From positions 2,666,001 through 2,730,000 of the forward strand of contig NZ_OZ035533.1 of the NCBI RefSeq assembly GCF_964033635.1: a stretch of DNA of 64,000 nt, written 5' to 3'. The translations under genes and the position numbers were made by a program. Of the stretch, positions 55,279-63,759 are shown in pieces. The notes beneath the pieces are model-generated. The model saw only the letters and a program-made list of their open reading frames with translations. It had not been told where the DNA came from and did no database searches. The stretch comes from Chitinophaga sp. MM2321. Lineage in GTDB: Bacteria; Bacteroidota; Bacteroidia; Chitinophagales; Chitinophagaceae. How positions within the stretch are numbered: position 1 is the first letter of the stretch; the number at the start of each line of letters is the position of its first letter.

Positions 55279-56064
55279 ATGGAATTGCTTAAAAAGATAC
55301 AGGAAACTGTTGTTGACAAGGGTGAAATAGCCCTCTTTTATCTTGCCCAGGCAGGTTTCTGCATCCGGACGGCCAGTGGTAAAACAATCGTCATAGATGC
55401 CTATCTGTCGGATGCCTGCGAGCGGTTGTTCAATTTTAAACGGATGATACCTGCTGTCATCGGGGCACATGAATTAAACGCCGACCTGTATCTCTGTACG
55501 CACCATCATGCTGATCATTTCGACCCGGATACCATTCCGGTTGTTGCAAAGAATGAAACTACATTTTTTGTAACGGCACCTGATTGTGAAACATTATTGA
55601 ACGAATTGAATATTACGCCGCAACGCTATCATATTTTAAAGGAAGAACAACAATGGCAGGGAGCAGAAATACAGGTCAGGGCCATATTCGCAGATCATGG
55701 AGAGCTGGCTCCGGACGCCGTTGGTTTTTTAATTGAAGTGGAGGGTATAAAAATATACCATGTCGGCGACACTGCTTTCAGACCGGAAGAAATCATGCGC
55801 TCCTTACACACAAATGTAGATATCATGATAGCGCCCATAAACGGGCAATATGGTAATATGAATGCTTTTGAGGCCTGCCGGTTAGCAGCTGAGATAAAAC
55901 CGAACATACTGATTCCCTGTCATTTCTGGATGTTTCTTGAACATGTGAGTGAAGGTGGTAAAGGCGATCCTGCCACTTTTCTGCAGGAGGCTTCCCAGTT
56001 ACCGGAAACAGTAAAAGCCATGGTAATGGCGCCGGGTGAAGTTTTTATCTATGCTAAACAATGA
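55279..56064 (+). CDS. MBL-fold metallo-hydrolase, UlaG-like (possible sugar lactonase)
   Basis: The protein has 261 residues with no signal peptide. The metal motif HxHxDH is present in CTHHHADHFD (His75, His77, Asp79, His80). Downstream ligands are visible in VGDTAFRPEE and IPCHFWMFLEHVSEGG. The overall pattern resembles UlaG, the L-ascorbate-6-phosphate lactonase, and related hydrolases. In an operon with two SDRs and a 2-hydroxyacid dehydrogenase, a lactonase that opens a sugar lactone made by an aldose dehydrogenase fits well, but this is inference. Confidence 0.88.
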   Translation: MELLKKIQETVVDKGEIALFYLAQAGFCIRTASGKTIVIDAYLSDACERLFNFKRMIPAVIGAHELNADLYLCTHHHADHFDPDTIPVVAKNETTFFVTAPDCETLLNELNITPQRYHILKEEQQWQGAEIQVRAIFADHGELAPDAVGFLIEVEGIKIYHVGDTAFRPEEIMRSLHTNVDIMIAPINGQYGNMNAFEACRLAAEIKPNILIPCHFWMFLEHVSEGGKGDPATFLQEASQLPETVKAMVMAPGEVFIYAKQ

Positions 56065-56119
56065 TCCGGTCTTTCATACGTATTTGTCACCCCCAGTAAT
56101 AATTTAATCAACTAAGGAT

Positions 56120-58522
56120 ATGAATAATCTAACGAAGAAAAAAGACGCGCCTGCTATGGCAACCCAGGATAAGCAAAGCTTATTGCACCTGTATGAACAA
56201 ATGTTACGGATCAGGAAATTTGAGCTGGCCGTACAGGATAGCTACAAGAAAGGAGAGATACCTGGATTTATCCATTTATGTGTGGGACAGGAAGCGGTGG
56301 CCGTAGGCGTATGTGCAAACCTTAAACATACTGATTGGATTACAAGCACGCATCGTGGCCATGGGCATGGATTAGCGAAAGGTGTGGATTTAAAAGAGAT
56401 GCTGGCAGAATTGTATGGAAAGGCCACCGGTACCAATGGTGGTCGTGGCGGGTCGATGCATATTTACAGTGCAGCTGCGGGTCTGTTTGGCACCAATGGC
56501 CTGGTAGGCGGAGGAATACCGCTGGCCGTAGGATTGGGTATGAGTGCGCAGGTACAACATAGTGATGGCGTCGCAGTAGCGTTCTTTGGGGATGGTGCTA
56601 TTTGCCACGGCTCTTTTCATGAATCGATATGCCTCGCAGCTATAAAAAAGACGCCGGTAGTTTTTATCTGTGAGAATAATCTGTATGCGACCTGTACCCC
56701 TGTTACAAAAGCAAACCTGAATACAGATATTGCCGGTAAAGCGGCGGCCTATGGCATACCGGGTATCCGGGTGGATGGCAATGATGTGCTGGCAGTGCAG
56801 CAGGTGACGGCGCAGGCAGTAGCGCGCGCCCGTAAAGGCGAAGGTCCAACCCTGATTGAAGCGGTCACTTACCGCACTGTAGGTCATCATGAAGGTGACG
56901 TGCTGGTAGGTACCTACCGTACCAAAGAAGAACTGGAAGAATGGATCACCCGGTGCCCGATAAAAAACTTCGAAAACTATCTCACTACATCAGCTATAGC
57001 AACAGCAAAAGAAATAGCCGATATAACGACAAACGTTGACAAGGAAATAGCAGCGGCACTGGACTTTGCCCGTTCCTCTGCATATCCCGAAGCAGCTACC
57101 GTTACAGATCATTGCTGGATGAACCCGGTTAATCCGCTGGTGGCTTTACAACAATCATCTCAAACGGGAGAAACGGCCGTACAGGGCTGGCTCGCAGCGG
57201 TGCGTGATGGTATCGCGGAAGAAATGCGCCGGGATAAAAACGTTATTTATATGGGGGAAGGTATCGGTGAAAGAGGTGGAACATTTGGTCAGACGAAAAA
57301 CTTATGGGGCGAATTCGGTGATGAGCGGTTGATAGATACTCCTATTTGTGAGTTGGCATTTACCGGCGCCGCTGCTGCAACTTCGGCAACTGGGTGTCGC
57401 ACTATTGCCGACCTGATGTTTGCAGATTTTATTTTTGATGCTACGACGCAAATCATTAACCAGGCGAGCAAATTACGGTACATGAGCAACGGCCAGTTCG
57501 GTGTACCCATGATTATCCGTGCCGGCGCAGGGCAAATTAAACAGGCAGGTCCACAGCATAGCGGCACCTTCCACTCCCTTTGGGCAAACTGCCCTGGTTT
57601 GATTGTAGTAGTGCCCTCTACACCCGCTGATGCCAAAGGGCTCATGAAAACAGCATTACGTGCAGGCGATCCCGTTATCTTCCTGGAACCTAAATCACTT
57701 TTATCTTCAAAAGGCCCCGTTCCTGTTACAGAGGAATATATTCCATTTGGCAAAGCCAGGTTAGTGGAAGAAGGCAGTGATATAACGGTAGTAAGTTTCG
57801 GCCAACCCGTACACGCTTGTATAGAAGCCGCTAAACAGTTAAACAGCCAGGGTATTTCCTGCGAAATAATCGACCTCCGTACCATCATTCCTTTTGATGC
57901 AGACTGTATCATTAATAGCGTCACTAAAACAGGGCATTTACTCGTAGTGGATGAAGCTTACACCCCTTGTTCTGTAGGCGCCGAGATCACCACTATTGTG
58001 CAGGAAAATTGTTTTTACACATTAAAAGCGCCAGTGGGACGACTGAACAAACCATCCGTACCACAGCCTTTTAGTCCGCCATTGGAAGCAGCCGTCACCA
58101 TTACTGCTGAAAAAATTATGCAGGCGGTTAAATCAATCCTGGATGGTGTTGTTGTTAAAACCAGCTATCTGCCTGTAAGTGGTATCATATCTGAAACATC
58201 TTCCGGTAGCAGTACACAAAGTAATCCGGGAAAACAAAACGATGCTACGCCTGATCAGCCTTCGGAGGCCGCGCCCACCAGCAGCAACAGTATAGCAGTA
58301 ACAATCCCCAACCTGGGGCTTACCATCACCGAAGTATCGATAGCCCGGTGGTATAAAAAAGCAGGTGATCTTGTTAAAAAAGGAGAACCCTTATTAGACT
58401 TTGAAAGTGATAAATCGGTCATCGAACTTGAATCACCGGAAGATGGTCAGTTGAGTAGCATTGTTGCAGAAGAAGGCGTTACAGTACCTATCGGCGCAGT
58501 AGTAGCTTTTATTGATAAATAA
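56120..58522 (+). CDS. Fused TPP-dependent dehydrogenase: E1alpha-E1beta with C-terminal lipoyl domain
   Basis: The protein has 800 residues. E1alpha (about 15-320) has MLRIRKFELAVQDSYKKGEI, the THRGHGHGLAKG segment and the TPP-Mg motif from GDGAICHGSFHES to CENN (about 157-185). E1beta (about 355-690) has VIYMGEGIGERGGTFGQTKN, ICELAFTGAAAATSATGCR and VVDEAYTPCSVGAEITTI. After a Ser/Pro/Gln-rich linker (about 690-725) comes a lipoyl domain (TIPNLGLTITEVSIARWYKK) with the acceptor Lys765 in FESDKSVIELE. The protein thus unites the decarboxylating part and the lipoyl carrier of a 2-oxoacid or acetoin dehydrogenase complex. No E2 catalytic domain or E3 is encoded in the window. It lies 55 bp after the lactonase-like gene. 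Confidence 0.93.
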   Translation: MNNLTKKKDAPAMATQDKQSLLHLYEQMLRIRKFELAVQDSYKKGEIPGFIHLCVGQEAVAVGVCANLKHTDWITSTHRGHGHGLAKGVDLKEMLAELYGKATGTNGGRGGSMHIYSAAAGLFGTNGLVGGGIPLAVGLGMSAQVQHSDGVAVAFFGDGAICHGSFHESICLAAIKKTPVVFICENNLYATCTPVTKANLNTDIAGKAAAYGIPGIRVDGNDVLAVQQVTAQAVARARKGEGPTLIEAVTYRTVGHHEGDVLVGTYRTKEELEEWITRCPIKNFENYLTTSAIATAKEIADITTNVDKEIAAALDFARSSAYPEAATVTDHCWMNPVNPLVALQQSSQTGETAVQGWLAAVRDGIAEEMRRDKNVIYMGEGIGERGGTFGQTKNLWGEFGDERLIDTPICELAFTGAAAATSATGCRTIADLMFADFIFDATTQIINQASKLRYMSNGQFGVPMIIRAGAGQIKQAGPQHSGTFHSLWANCPGLIVVVPSTPADAKGLMKTALRAGDPVIFLEPKSLLSSKGPVPVTEEYIPFGKARLVEEGSDITVVSFGQPVHACIEAAKQLNSQGISCEIIDLRTIIPFDADCIINSVTKTGHLLVVDEAYTPCSVGAEITTIVQENCFYTLKAPVGRLNKPSVPQPFSPPLEAAVTITAEKIMQAVKSILDGVVVKTSYLPVSGIISETSSGSSTQSNPGKQNDATPDQPSEAAPTSSNSIAVTIPNLGLTITEVSIARWYKKAGDLVKKGEPLLDFESDKSVIELESPEDGQLSSIVAEEGVTVPIGAVVAFIDK

Positions 58523-58545
58523 ATAAGCAGATTAAATAAATAGAA

Positions 58546-59352
58546 ATGCAGACATGTAAGGCTAAGTATGATTTTACCGGTCAGGTGGCTTTAGTCACCG
58601 GCTCCGCTGGCGGCATCGGACAAGCAATCGCCGAAAAATTTTATCAGGATGGTGCTTATGTGGTTATAACAGATATACAGGAAGAAGCAGGAAAAAAGAT
58701 CGCCGCATCCCTGGGCAACAGGGCAATATTTATTCCATGTGATATCAGCCATCCGGAACAAGTGAATCAACTTGTAGAGAAAACAGTGCAGCATTTCGGC
58801 CGGCTGGATATCATGATCAACAATGCCGGCATTAATTCAACTGCCGCAGTTGACCGGGTTACTACAGACAAGTATCCGGATGAAACCTGGCAGAAGATGA
58901 TCGATGTGGATCTCAACGGTACATTTTATTGTTGTAAAGCAGCTGCCAGAATAATGAAAGAACAAAAGGGGGGCGCCATCGTAAATGTCGCTTCTGTTGC
59001 CGGTGTGGTGGCGCTGCGGCTACAGGTGGGCTTTGTGGCAGCCAAGGCCGCCATTCTGAAGATGACCGAAGCCATGGCTTGCGAACTGGCGCCACATGGC
59101 ATCCGGGTGAATGCGGTATCGCCGGGTTCAACGATAACTGAAACGACGCGACATCTTTTTTACAGCGACACTGGTAGTTTCAGTGAACTGGCAGACCGGC
59201 TTATTTCTTTTATTCCACAGGGACGCCCGGGGGAAGCAGCAGAAATCGCTGAAGCAGTTGTATTCCTGTCCTCCGGTTCGGCTTCCTATATCAATGGGCA
59301 TAATATCATAGTGGATGGCGGTTGGACCTGCGGGTTTAACAGGGATTTCTGA
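58546..59352 (+). CDS. SDR-family protein with Phe replacing the catalytic Tyr
   Basis: The protein has 268 residues. The Rossmann motif VTGSAGGIGQAIAEKF (about 17-32), MINNAGINST and the C-terminal SYINGHNIIVDGGWTC are standard for FabG-like SDRs. Ser150 and Lys167 are in place (NVASVAGVVALRLQVGFVAA then K), but the usual Tyr is Phe163 (codon ttt at 59032-59034). Without that hydroxyl the ordinary proton-transfer mechanism should fail. It may use another acid/base, serve as a binding protein, or be an inactive partner of the first SDR of the operon. Confidence 0.9.
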   Translation: MQTCKAKYDFTGQVALVTGSAGGIGQAIAEKFYQDGAYVVITDIQEEAGKKIAASLGNRAIFIPCDISHPEQVNQLVEKTVQHFGRLDIMINNAGINSTAAVDRVTTDKYPDETWQKMIDVDLNGTFYCCKAAARIMKEQKGGAIVNVASVAGVVALRLQVGFVAAKAAILKMTEAMACELAPHGIRVNAVSPGSTITETTRHLFYSDTGSFSELADRLISFIPQGRPGEAAEIAEAVVFLSSGSASYINGHNIIVDGGWTCGFNRDF

Positions 59353-59392
59353 CGGATGTCAGTAAAAATTTATCAACTATTAAACCTTAATT

Positions 59393-60436
59393 ATGGAAAT
59401 ATTACTTGGATTAGTACTCGTAGTGCTGGCGGGGTTAGGTACAGGTACGGTCGCGTGGCCGATGAAGAAGATCAACGAACTGCATTTCGAACAATACCTG
59501 TTTGTATTCATGTTGTCGGCTATTATCGTATATCCGTGGCTGGTAGTATTGATTAAGGTGCCTGATCTGGTACAACTGGTTAAAACAGTAGGGCTGAAAC
59601 CATTGCTTATTTCTAATCTTTTATCCATCAGCTGGGGCGTAGCCAATGTTCTTTACCTGGTTTGTGTGGTTCGTATCGGGGCTGCGCTGACGGGAGCCAT
59701 CCTTTCAGCTGCCGGGATGTCGATAGGCGTTATTATTCCTATGCTCTTTAAGGGGAGCGGATTATTCAGCAACGCACCGAACATCTTCTCTCCTGCCGGC
59801 GTGGTAATATTGGTTGGGCTGGTAGTCATTATTATCGGTATATCCCTGGTGAGTGTTGCCGGGTTTGGCCGGGAAAAAATTTTAAAGCAGGAAAGTGATG
59901 CATCAAAAAAACAACAGGGTTCAGGAAGCTTTGTAAAAGGATTGATATTGGTGATCATCGCCGGATTCCTTTCCAGTGGTATATCCCTGGCATTTGTATA
60001 TAGCCAGGGGCCTGTTATCGCAGCAGCGAAGCAACAGGGGGCGGGAGATATTACAGCAAATTTCTCTGTCTGGGCCTTGTGTATGTTTGGAGGAGGGTTA
60101 GTGAATGTGCTGTATGCCGTTTACCTCATGACGAAGAAAAATACCTGGCACCTGTTATTTGCAAGAAAAGATGAAATCGTATATGGCTCTATCATCGGTC
60201 TGCAATTTATTCTCTCCATTATACTTTTAGGTAAGGGCATGCTTTTGCTCGGCGCTTTGGGCGCATCCGTTGGCTTTGCTATTCAACAGTCATTACAGGT
60301 GATAGGTAATCAGCTGGTAGGCTTTATCGGCGGAGAATGGAAGGCGATAAAGGGCAGGCCCAGGAATACCATGTACCTGGCGATTGCAACGATTCTGGTT
60401 GCCGTCATTATTCTTGCTTTCAGCAATACGATGTAA
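59393..60436 (+). CDS. RhaT-like sugar/proton symporter (L-rhamnose transporter family)
   Basis: The protein has 347 residues with about ten membrane helices, for example LGLVLVVLAGLGTGTVAWPM, YLFVFMLSAIIVYPWLVVLI, and VILVGLVVIIIGISLVSVAG. The start GTGTVAWPMKKINELHFEQY and ISWGVANVLYLVCVVRIGAA match the RhaT branch of the drug/metabolite transporter superfamily. RhaT imports L-rhamnose with protons, but Bacteroidota have many relatives with other substrates. It places an inner-membrane uptake step for a monosaccharide or sugar acid at the middle of this pathway. Confidence 0.85.
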   Translation: MEILLGLVLVVLAGLGTGTVAWPMKKINELHFEQYLFVFMLSAIIVYPWLVVLIKVPDLVQLVKTVGLKPLLISNLLSISWGVANVLYLVCVVRIGAALTGAILSAAGMSIGVIIPMLFKGSGLFSNAPNIFSPAGVVILVGLVVIIIGISLVSVAGFGREKILKQESDASKKQQGSGSFVKGLILVIIAGFLSSGISLAFVYSQGPVIAAAKQQGAGDITANFSVWALCMFGGGLVNVLYAVYLMTKKNTWHLLFARKDEIVYGSIIGLQFILSIILLGKGMLLLGALGASVGFAIQQSLQVIGNQLVGFIGGEWKAIKGRPRNTMYLAIATILVAVIILAFSNTM

Positions 60437-60500
60437 AACCTATAACAGCATTTTATCCAGCAAACAAAACCTACTTTAATTATTATTATTGAAACAGTTT

Positions 60501-61454
60501 ATGAGTAAAGGAAAAGTATTTGTTACCGATTATGGGTTTCCTGGCCTGCAGCAGGAATGCGAGCTGCTGAACGCACTGGGATATGAAGTATATTCCACAG
60601 TAAGCAGTACAGAGGAGGAGATTATTGCCAATGCAGGAGATGCAGATGCTTTACTCGTTCAGTGGGCCCCGGTAACAGCCAAGGTAATAGCACATCTGCA
60701 TAAATGTAAAGTGATTGTGAGATATGGTATCGGTGTGGACAATATTGATCTTGAGGCAGCGAAAAAGAAGGCCATCCCGGTGTGTAATGTTCCCGACTAT
60801 TGTATTCACGAAGTAGCTGATCATACCATCTCCCTGGCATTGGCACTGGCAAGACAACTCACTGAAACCAATTACCGGATGAAAAAGGGAATATGGAAAA
60901 TTATCCCTCCACATCCGATGCCCGCCTTTCGTGATATGCTCTTTGCTACAGTAGGATACGGCCGGATTGCCAGCGAAGTATTAAAACGTAGCGCATCATT
61001 TGGATTTGCAGTCGGGGCATATGATCCCAACATAACAAATGAACAAATGGAGGCTTCCGGCGTACAGCCGTTAACGTTCGAGGAGTTGATTTCAACAGCT
61101 GATATCATTTCACTACATCTCCCATTGAATGAAAAGACACATCATTTAATCAATGCAGAGACAATTCAAAAAATGAAAAAAGGAACCATCCTTTTAAATA
61201 CATCCAGAGGCGGTCTTATTGATACAGCTGCACTCGCCACTGCACTGGAAGAACGTAGAATAGTAGCAGGACTGGATGTATTTGAATCCGAACCTTTACC
61301 GGAAACACATCCATTATGGAAATCCGAGCATGCCCTGCTCACCTCCCATACAGCATGGTACAGCTCCAGAAGCGTTCCGGCGTTGCAGTACCTGGCTGCC
61401 GAAGAAGTATGTAGGGGATTGCAGGGAGAAGCACTTAAAAACAGGGTGGCATAG
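60501..61454 (+). CDS. D-2-hydroxyacid dehydrogenase (CtBP/phosphoglycerate-dehydrogenase-like)
   Basis: The protein has 317 residues from the ATG at 60501 (a TTG at 60489 is less likely). The NAD-binding motif is FATVGYGRIASEVLKR (about 150), with catalytic Arg in LNTSRGGLIDTAAL, Glu in DVFESEPLPETHPL and His in LLTSHTAWYS. The substrate-side motif RYGIGVDNIDLEAAKKKAIP is standard. These enzymes reduce 2-oxo acids or oxidise D-2-hydroxy acids. As last catalytic gene of the operon it may act on the product of the sugar-acid steps. Confidence 0.92.
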   Translation: MSKGKVFVTDYGFPGLQQECELLNALGYEVYSTVSSTEEEIIANAGDADALLVQWAPVTAKVIAHLHKCKVIVRYGIGVDNIDLEAAKKKAIPVCNVPDYCIHEVADHTISLALALARQLTETNYRMKKGIWKIIPPHPMPAFRDMLFATVGYGRIASEVLKRSASFGFAVGAYDPNITNEQMEASGVQPLTFEELISTADIISLHLPLNEKTHHLINAETIQKMKKGTILLNTSRGGLIDTAALATALEERRIVAGLDVFESEPLPETHPLWKSEHALLTSHTAWYSSRSVPALQYLAAEEVCRGLQGEALKNRVA

Positions 61455-61508
61455 CTATCCGTATCAAGACAAGTTAAATAGCAGCCTGAACAAAAAAACG
61501 ATGGGGAT

Positions 61509-61560
61509 ATAGCAATTAACCATTTAAAGCTTTATCTTAAAGCTATAAAACAATTGCTAT
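61509..61560 (+). promoter_or_regulatory. Structured leader and direct repeat at the AraC regulator start
   Basis: A 9-bp inverted repeat (61509-61517 with 61552-61560) places the first two bases of the ATG at 61559 in the stem. Inside lie two copies of ttaaagct (61524-61531 and 61537-61544) 13 bp apart. The repeats could be half-sites for autoregulation; the hairpin could limit translation. Confidence 0.45.
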
Positions 61561-62425
61561 GCAACCATTGCTCATCAAAGTTAATGTACCACAAAAAGCG
61601 TCCTTCAGTGTCAACAGGTCGGTGTTTAGCAATGGGTTTCCGGGGATATGGCATTTTCATGACGAGTATGAGCTGACCCTCATACTTGAAAGCAGCGGCC
61701 GGCGCATGGTAGGGGATCATATTGACAGGTTCACCTCTGGCGACCTGATCTTTATAGGGAAAAATCTGCCCCATACCTGGCGCAATGATGAGCTACATAC
61801 CTATGATAAATCAGAAGTATTGGTACTTCATTTTCTGGATGACTTTTTAGGAAATACATTCTTTGGGATTCCTGAAATGGCAAAGGTGAGTGCTTTCCTG
61901 GAACGCTCTCACAGAGGCATTAAAATAATAGGAGAAACCCGGGATTATATTGCGGACCAGCTTATAAAAATGGAACAGGCAGCAGGTGCGGACAATATCA
62001 TACTACTGCTTTCTATGCTAAATACGCTTTCGAATTCAGATTCAAATGACCTCGTAGAGCTATCCAGTGAGGGCTTTGCCAATTCCATTGATGAATCAGG
62101 CTCCAACCGGCTGAATAAAGTATATGAATATATCATGAACAACTTCCAGGAAGGAATCAGTCTCGTAAAAGTTGCTGCTGTAGCTAATATGAGTCCCACC
62201 GCCTTCAGCAGGTATTTTAAAAGCAGAACCAGGAAGTCTTTTTCGCAATTTACGATTGAACTAAGAATAGGATACGCCTGTAAACTTTTAATGAGAGAGG
62301 ATATGAGTGTTACACAGGCATGTTATGAGAGTGGTTTCCAGAACCTGTCAAATTTCAATCAGCAGTTCAAGGAAATTACGCGGCTAACGCCCAAGAAATA
62401 TCAATTGATGCATGCTGCAAAATAA
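61559..62425 (+). CDS. AraC-family transcriptional regulator with cupin sensor domain
   Basis: The protein has 288 residues. The N-terminal cupin-like half (about 25-110) has IWHFHDEYELTLILESSGRR and SGDLIFIGKNLPHTWRN. The C-terminal AraC DNA-binding domain (about 185-285) has SLVKVAAVANMSPTAFSRYF, SVTQACYESGFQNLSNFNQQ and ITRLTPKKYQ. It lies 104 bp after the last operon gene on the same strand, with its own leader. Cupin/AraC proteins usually sense a sugar; it is the best candidate activator of the operon at 42.7-61.5 kb. Confidence 0.93.
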   Translation: MQPLLIKVNVPQKASFSVNRSVFSNGFPGIWHFHDEYELTLILESSGRRMVGDHIDRFTSGDLIFIGKNLPHTWRNDELHTYDKSEVLVLHFLDDFLGNTFFGIPEMAKVSAFLERSHRGIKIIGETRDYIADQLIKMEQAAGADNIILLLSMLNTLSNSDSNDLVELSSEGFANSIDESGSNRLNKVYEYIMNNFQEGISLVKVAAVANMSPTAFSRYFKSRTRKSFSQFTIELRIGYACKLLMREDMSVTQACYESGFQNLSNFNQQFKEITRLTPKKYQLMHAAK

Positions 62426-62451
62426 AACCTTCCGCTATTCATCACTATAAA

Positions 62452-62507
62452 AAAACATTCTTTGTGTTTCTTATCTATTATAAGTAAACGCAAAGAATGT
62501 TTTTTAT
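62452..62507. terminator. Bidirectional terminator after the AraC gene
   Basis: A 15-bp stem (62452-62466 with 62493-62507) carries A and T tracts at its ends and lies between the convergent AraC and nucleoside hydrolase genes. Confidence 0.85.
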
Positions 62508-62534
62508 CATATGGCAGTTAAAAGATGTGTTGTA

Positions 62535-63554
62535 TTATTTTGGCTGCTGCATCATTAACTGGTTAATAATTTCCTGTACTTTTTGCGGAGATTCTTTTTC
62601 AACCAGATAAAACTGCCCTTTCCCGTTCTCGTCCCAGGTATTGCTGCCATCTTCCGCTACTTTTATTTTCCCCTCCTTCAAAGTATAATAAGGTTCATAG
62701 CCCCGTACAGCTACCAGTACAGCGGTTTCATCCCAACTCATTCTTCCGGCGGAATCCTCCGGTGACTGGGGAATACTGATGCTGAAGCCATCTTTCACAG
62801 GGCTGTTTTGAATGCTATTGTTTTGTGTTATTGGCAATCCTGTTTTTATTTTCTCTCCTATTTCAAAGCCGGAGTAAATGACTTTTGTAGGCCAGTTCTC
62901 TAAGGCGATTACGGAAGCTGCGGCATCTTTGAACACATTAAATTCTTTCCCTTCGGGGAATTTACCCGCCATACTTACCAATAACTTTACCTTTTTCTCA
63001 ATTAATTCTTTGCCGGTAAGCGGTGAAATATCATCTCCAGGTGAATTTAATAAGTTAGCCAGGTTTGTCAGAAACCCTACGGTGACAATGGTTACACTAT
63101 GATCCGGCTCTTTTGCCAATACACTTCTGTATATGCTCACAGCATCCGGTACATCATCGTTACGCTGAATCTTATGCGGGTATTTTGCCAGCAGGGTATC
63201 TGTCCAATGCTGATTGTCGGGAAGGGTAACGCCGGCTCCTTTTGGCACACCGATTGGAATATCCGGCCGTTTGAAATAAGTATTGAATACATCCAGGATG
63301 CCAGCTATTCCTTCATATTTATTGCTGGCTACTGTTGCCAGTATCTTTGTTTCTCCCATATCCTCCAGCACGTGCAGTATGGCGATAGCGCCAACATCAT
63401 CGTAATCCGGACCGATATCAGAATCAAATATAATGGACGTCTTTTTATCATCTGTTTTTTCTGCACAACCCGACATTATACTTGAGGCGAAAAAGAAAAC
63501 GGATAACGCGGACGCGACAGGATGTTTCTTCAGGAATTTAATAAAGGTTATCAT
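62535..63554 (-). CDS. Nucleoside hydrolase-family lipoprotein (IunH-like)
   Basis: The protein has 339 residues from the ATG at 63554; an earlier start at 63659 would add a non-signal-like stretch. The signal sequence ends in a lipobox-like MSGC (Cys30), so it should be lipid-anchored. The metal motif is IIFDSDIGPDYDDVGAIAIL, followed by TVGFLTNLANLL and the central SMAGKFPEGKEFN. Nucleoside hydrolases cut N-glycosidic bonds of ribonucleosides; surface- or periplasm-located forms in Bacteroidota may act on nucleosides or other glycosides. Transcribed alone. Confidence 0.88.
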   Translation of the reverse strand: MITFIKFLKKHPVASALSVFFFASSIMSGCAEKTDDKKTSIIFDSDIGPDYDDVGAIAILHVLEDMGETKILATVASNKYEGIAGILDVFNTYFKRPDIPIGVPKGAGVTLPDNQHWTDTLLAKYPHKIQRNDDVPDAVSIYRSVLAKEPDHSVTIVTVGFLTNLANLLNSPGDDISPLTGKELIEKKVKLLVSMAGKFPEGKEFNVFKDAAASVIALENWPTKVIYSGFEIGEKIKTGLPITQNNSIQNSPVKDGFSISIPQSPEDSAGRMSWDETAVLVAVRGYEPYYTLKEGKIKVAEDGSNTWDENGKGQFYLVEKESPQKVQEIINQLMMQQPK

Positions 63555-63759
63555 GATAGAAAATTTGAATGGGTGAATATAACAATTCAATTGATGAATG
63601 AGAAGGATTTCGTGTATAACATTTCTACTTAAACAACTCCTGCGCCTGTTCAAATCCAAAAACGAGATGTTTATTTTTCGTTGTAATCAGGTTATGATAC
63701 ATCTTTATTCTTCCGTTATAATCCTTATCTTAGGAGTAAAACAATCAATCTTCTCCCCT

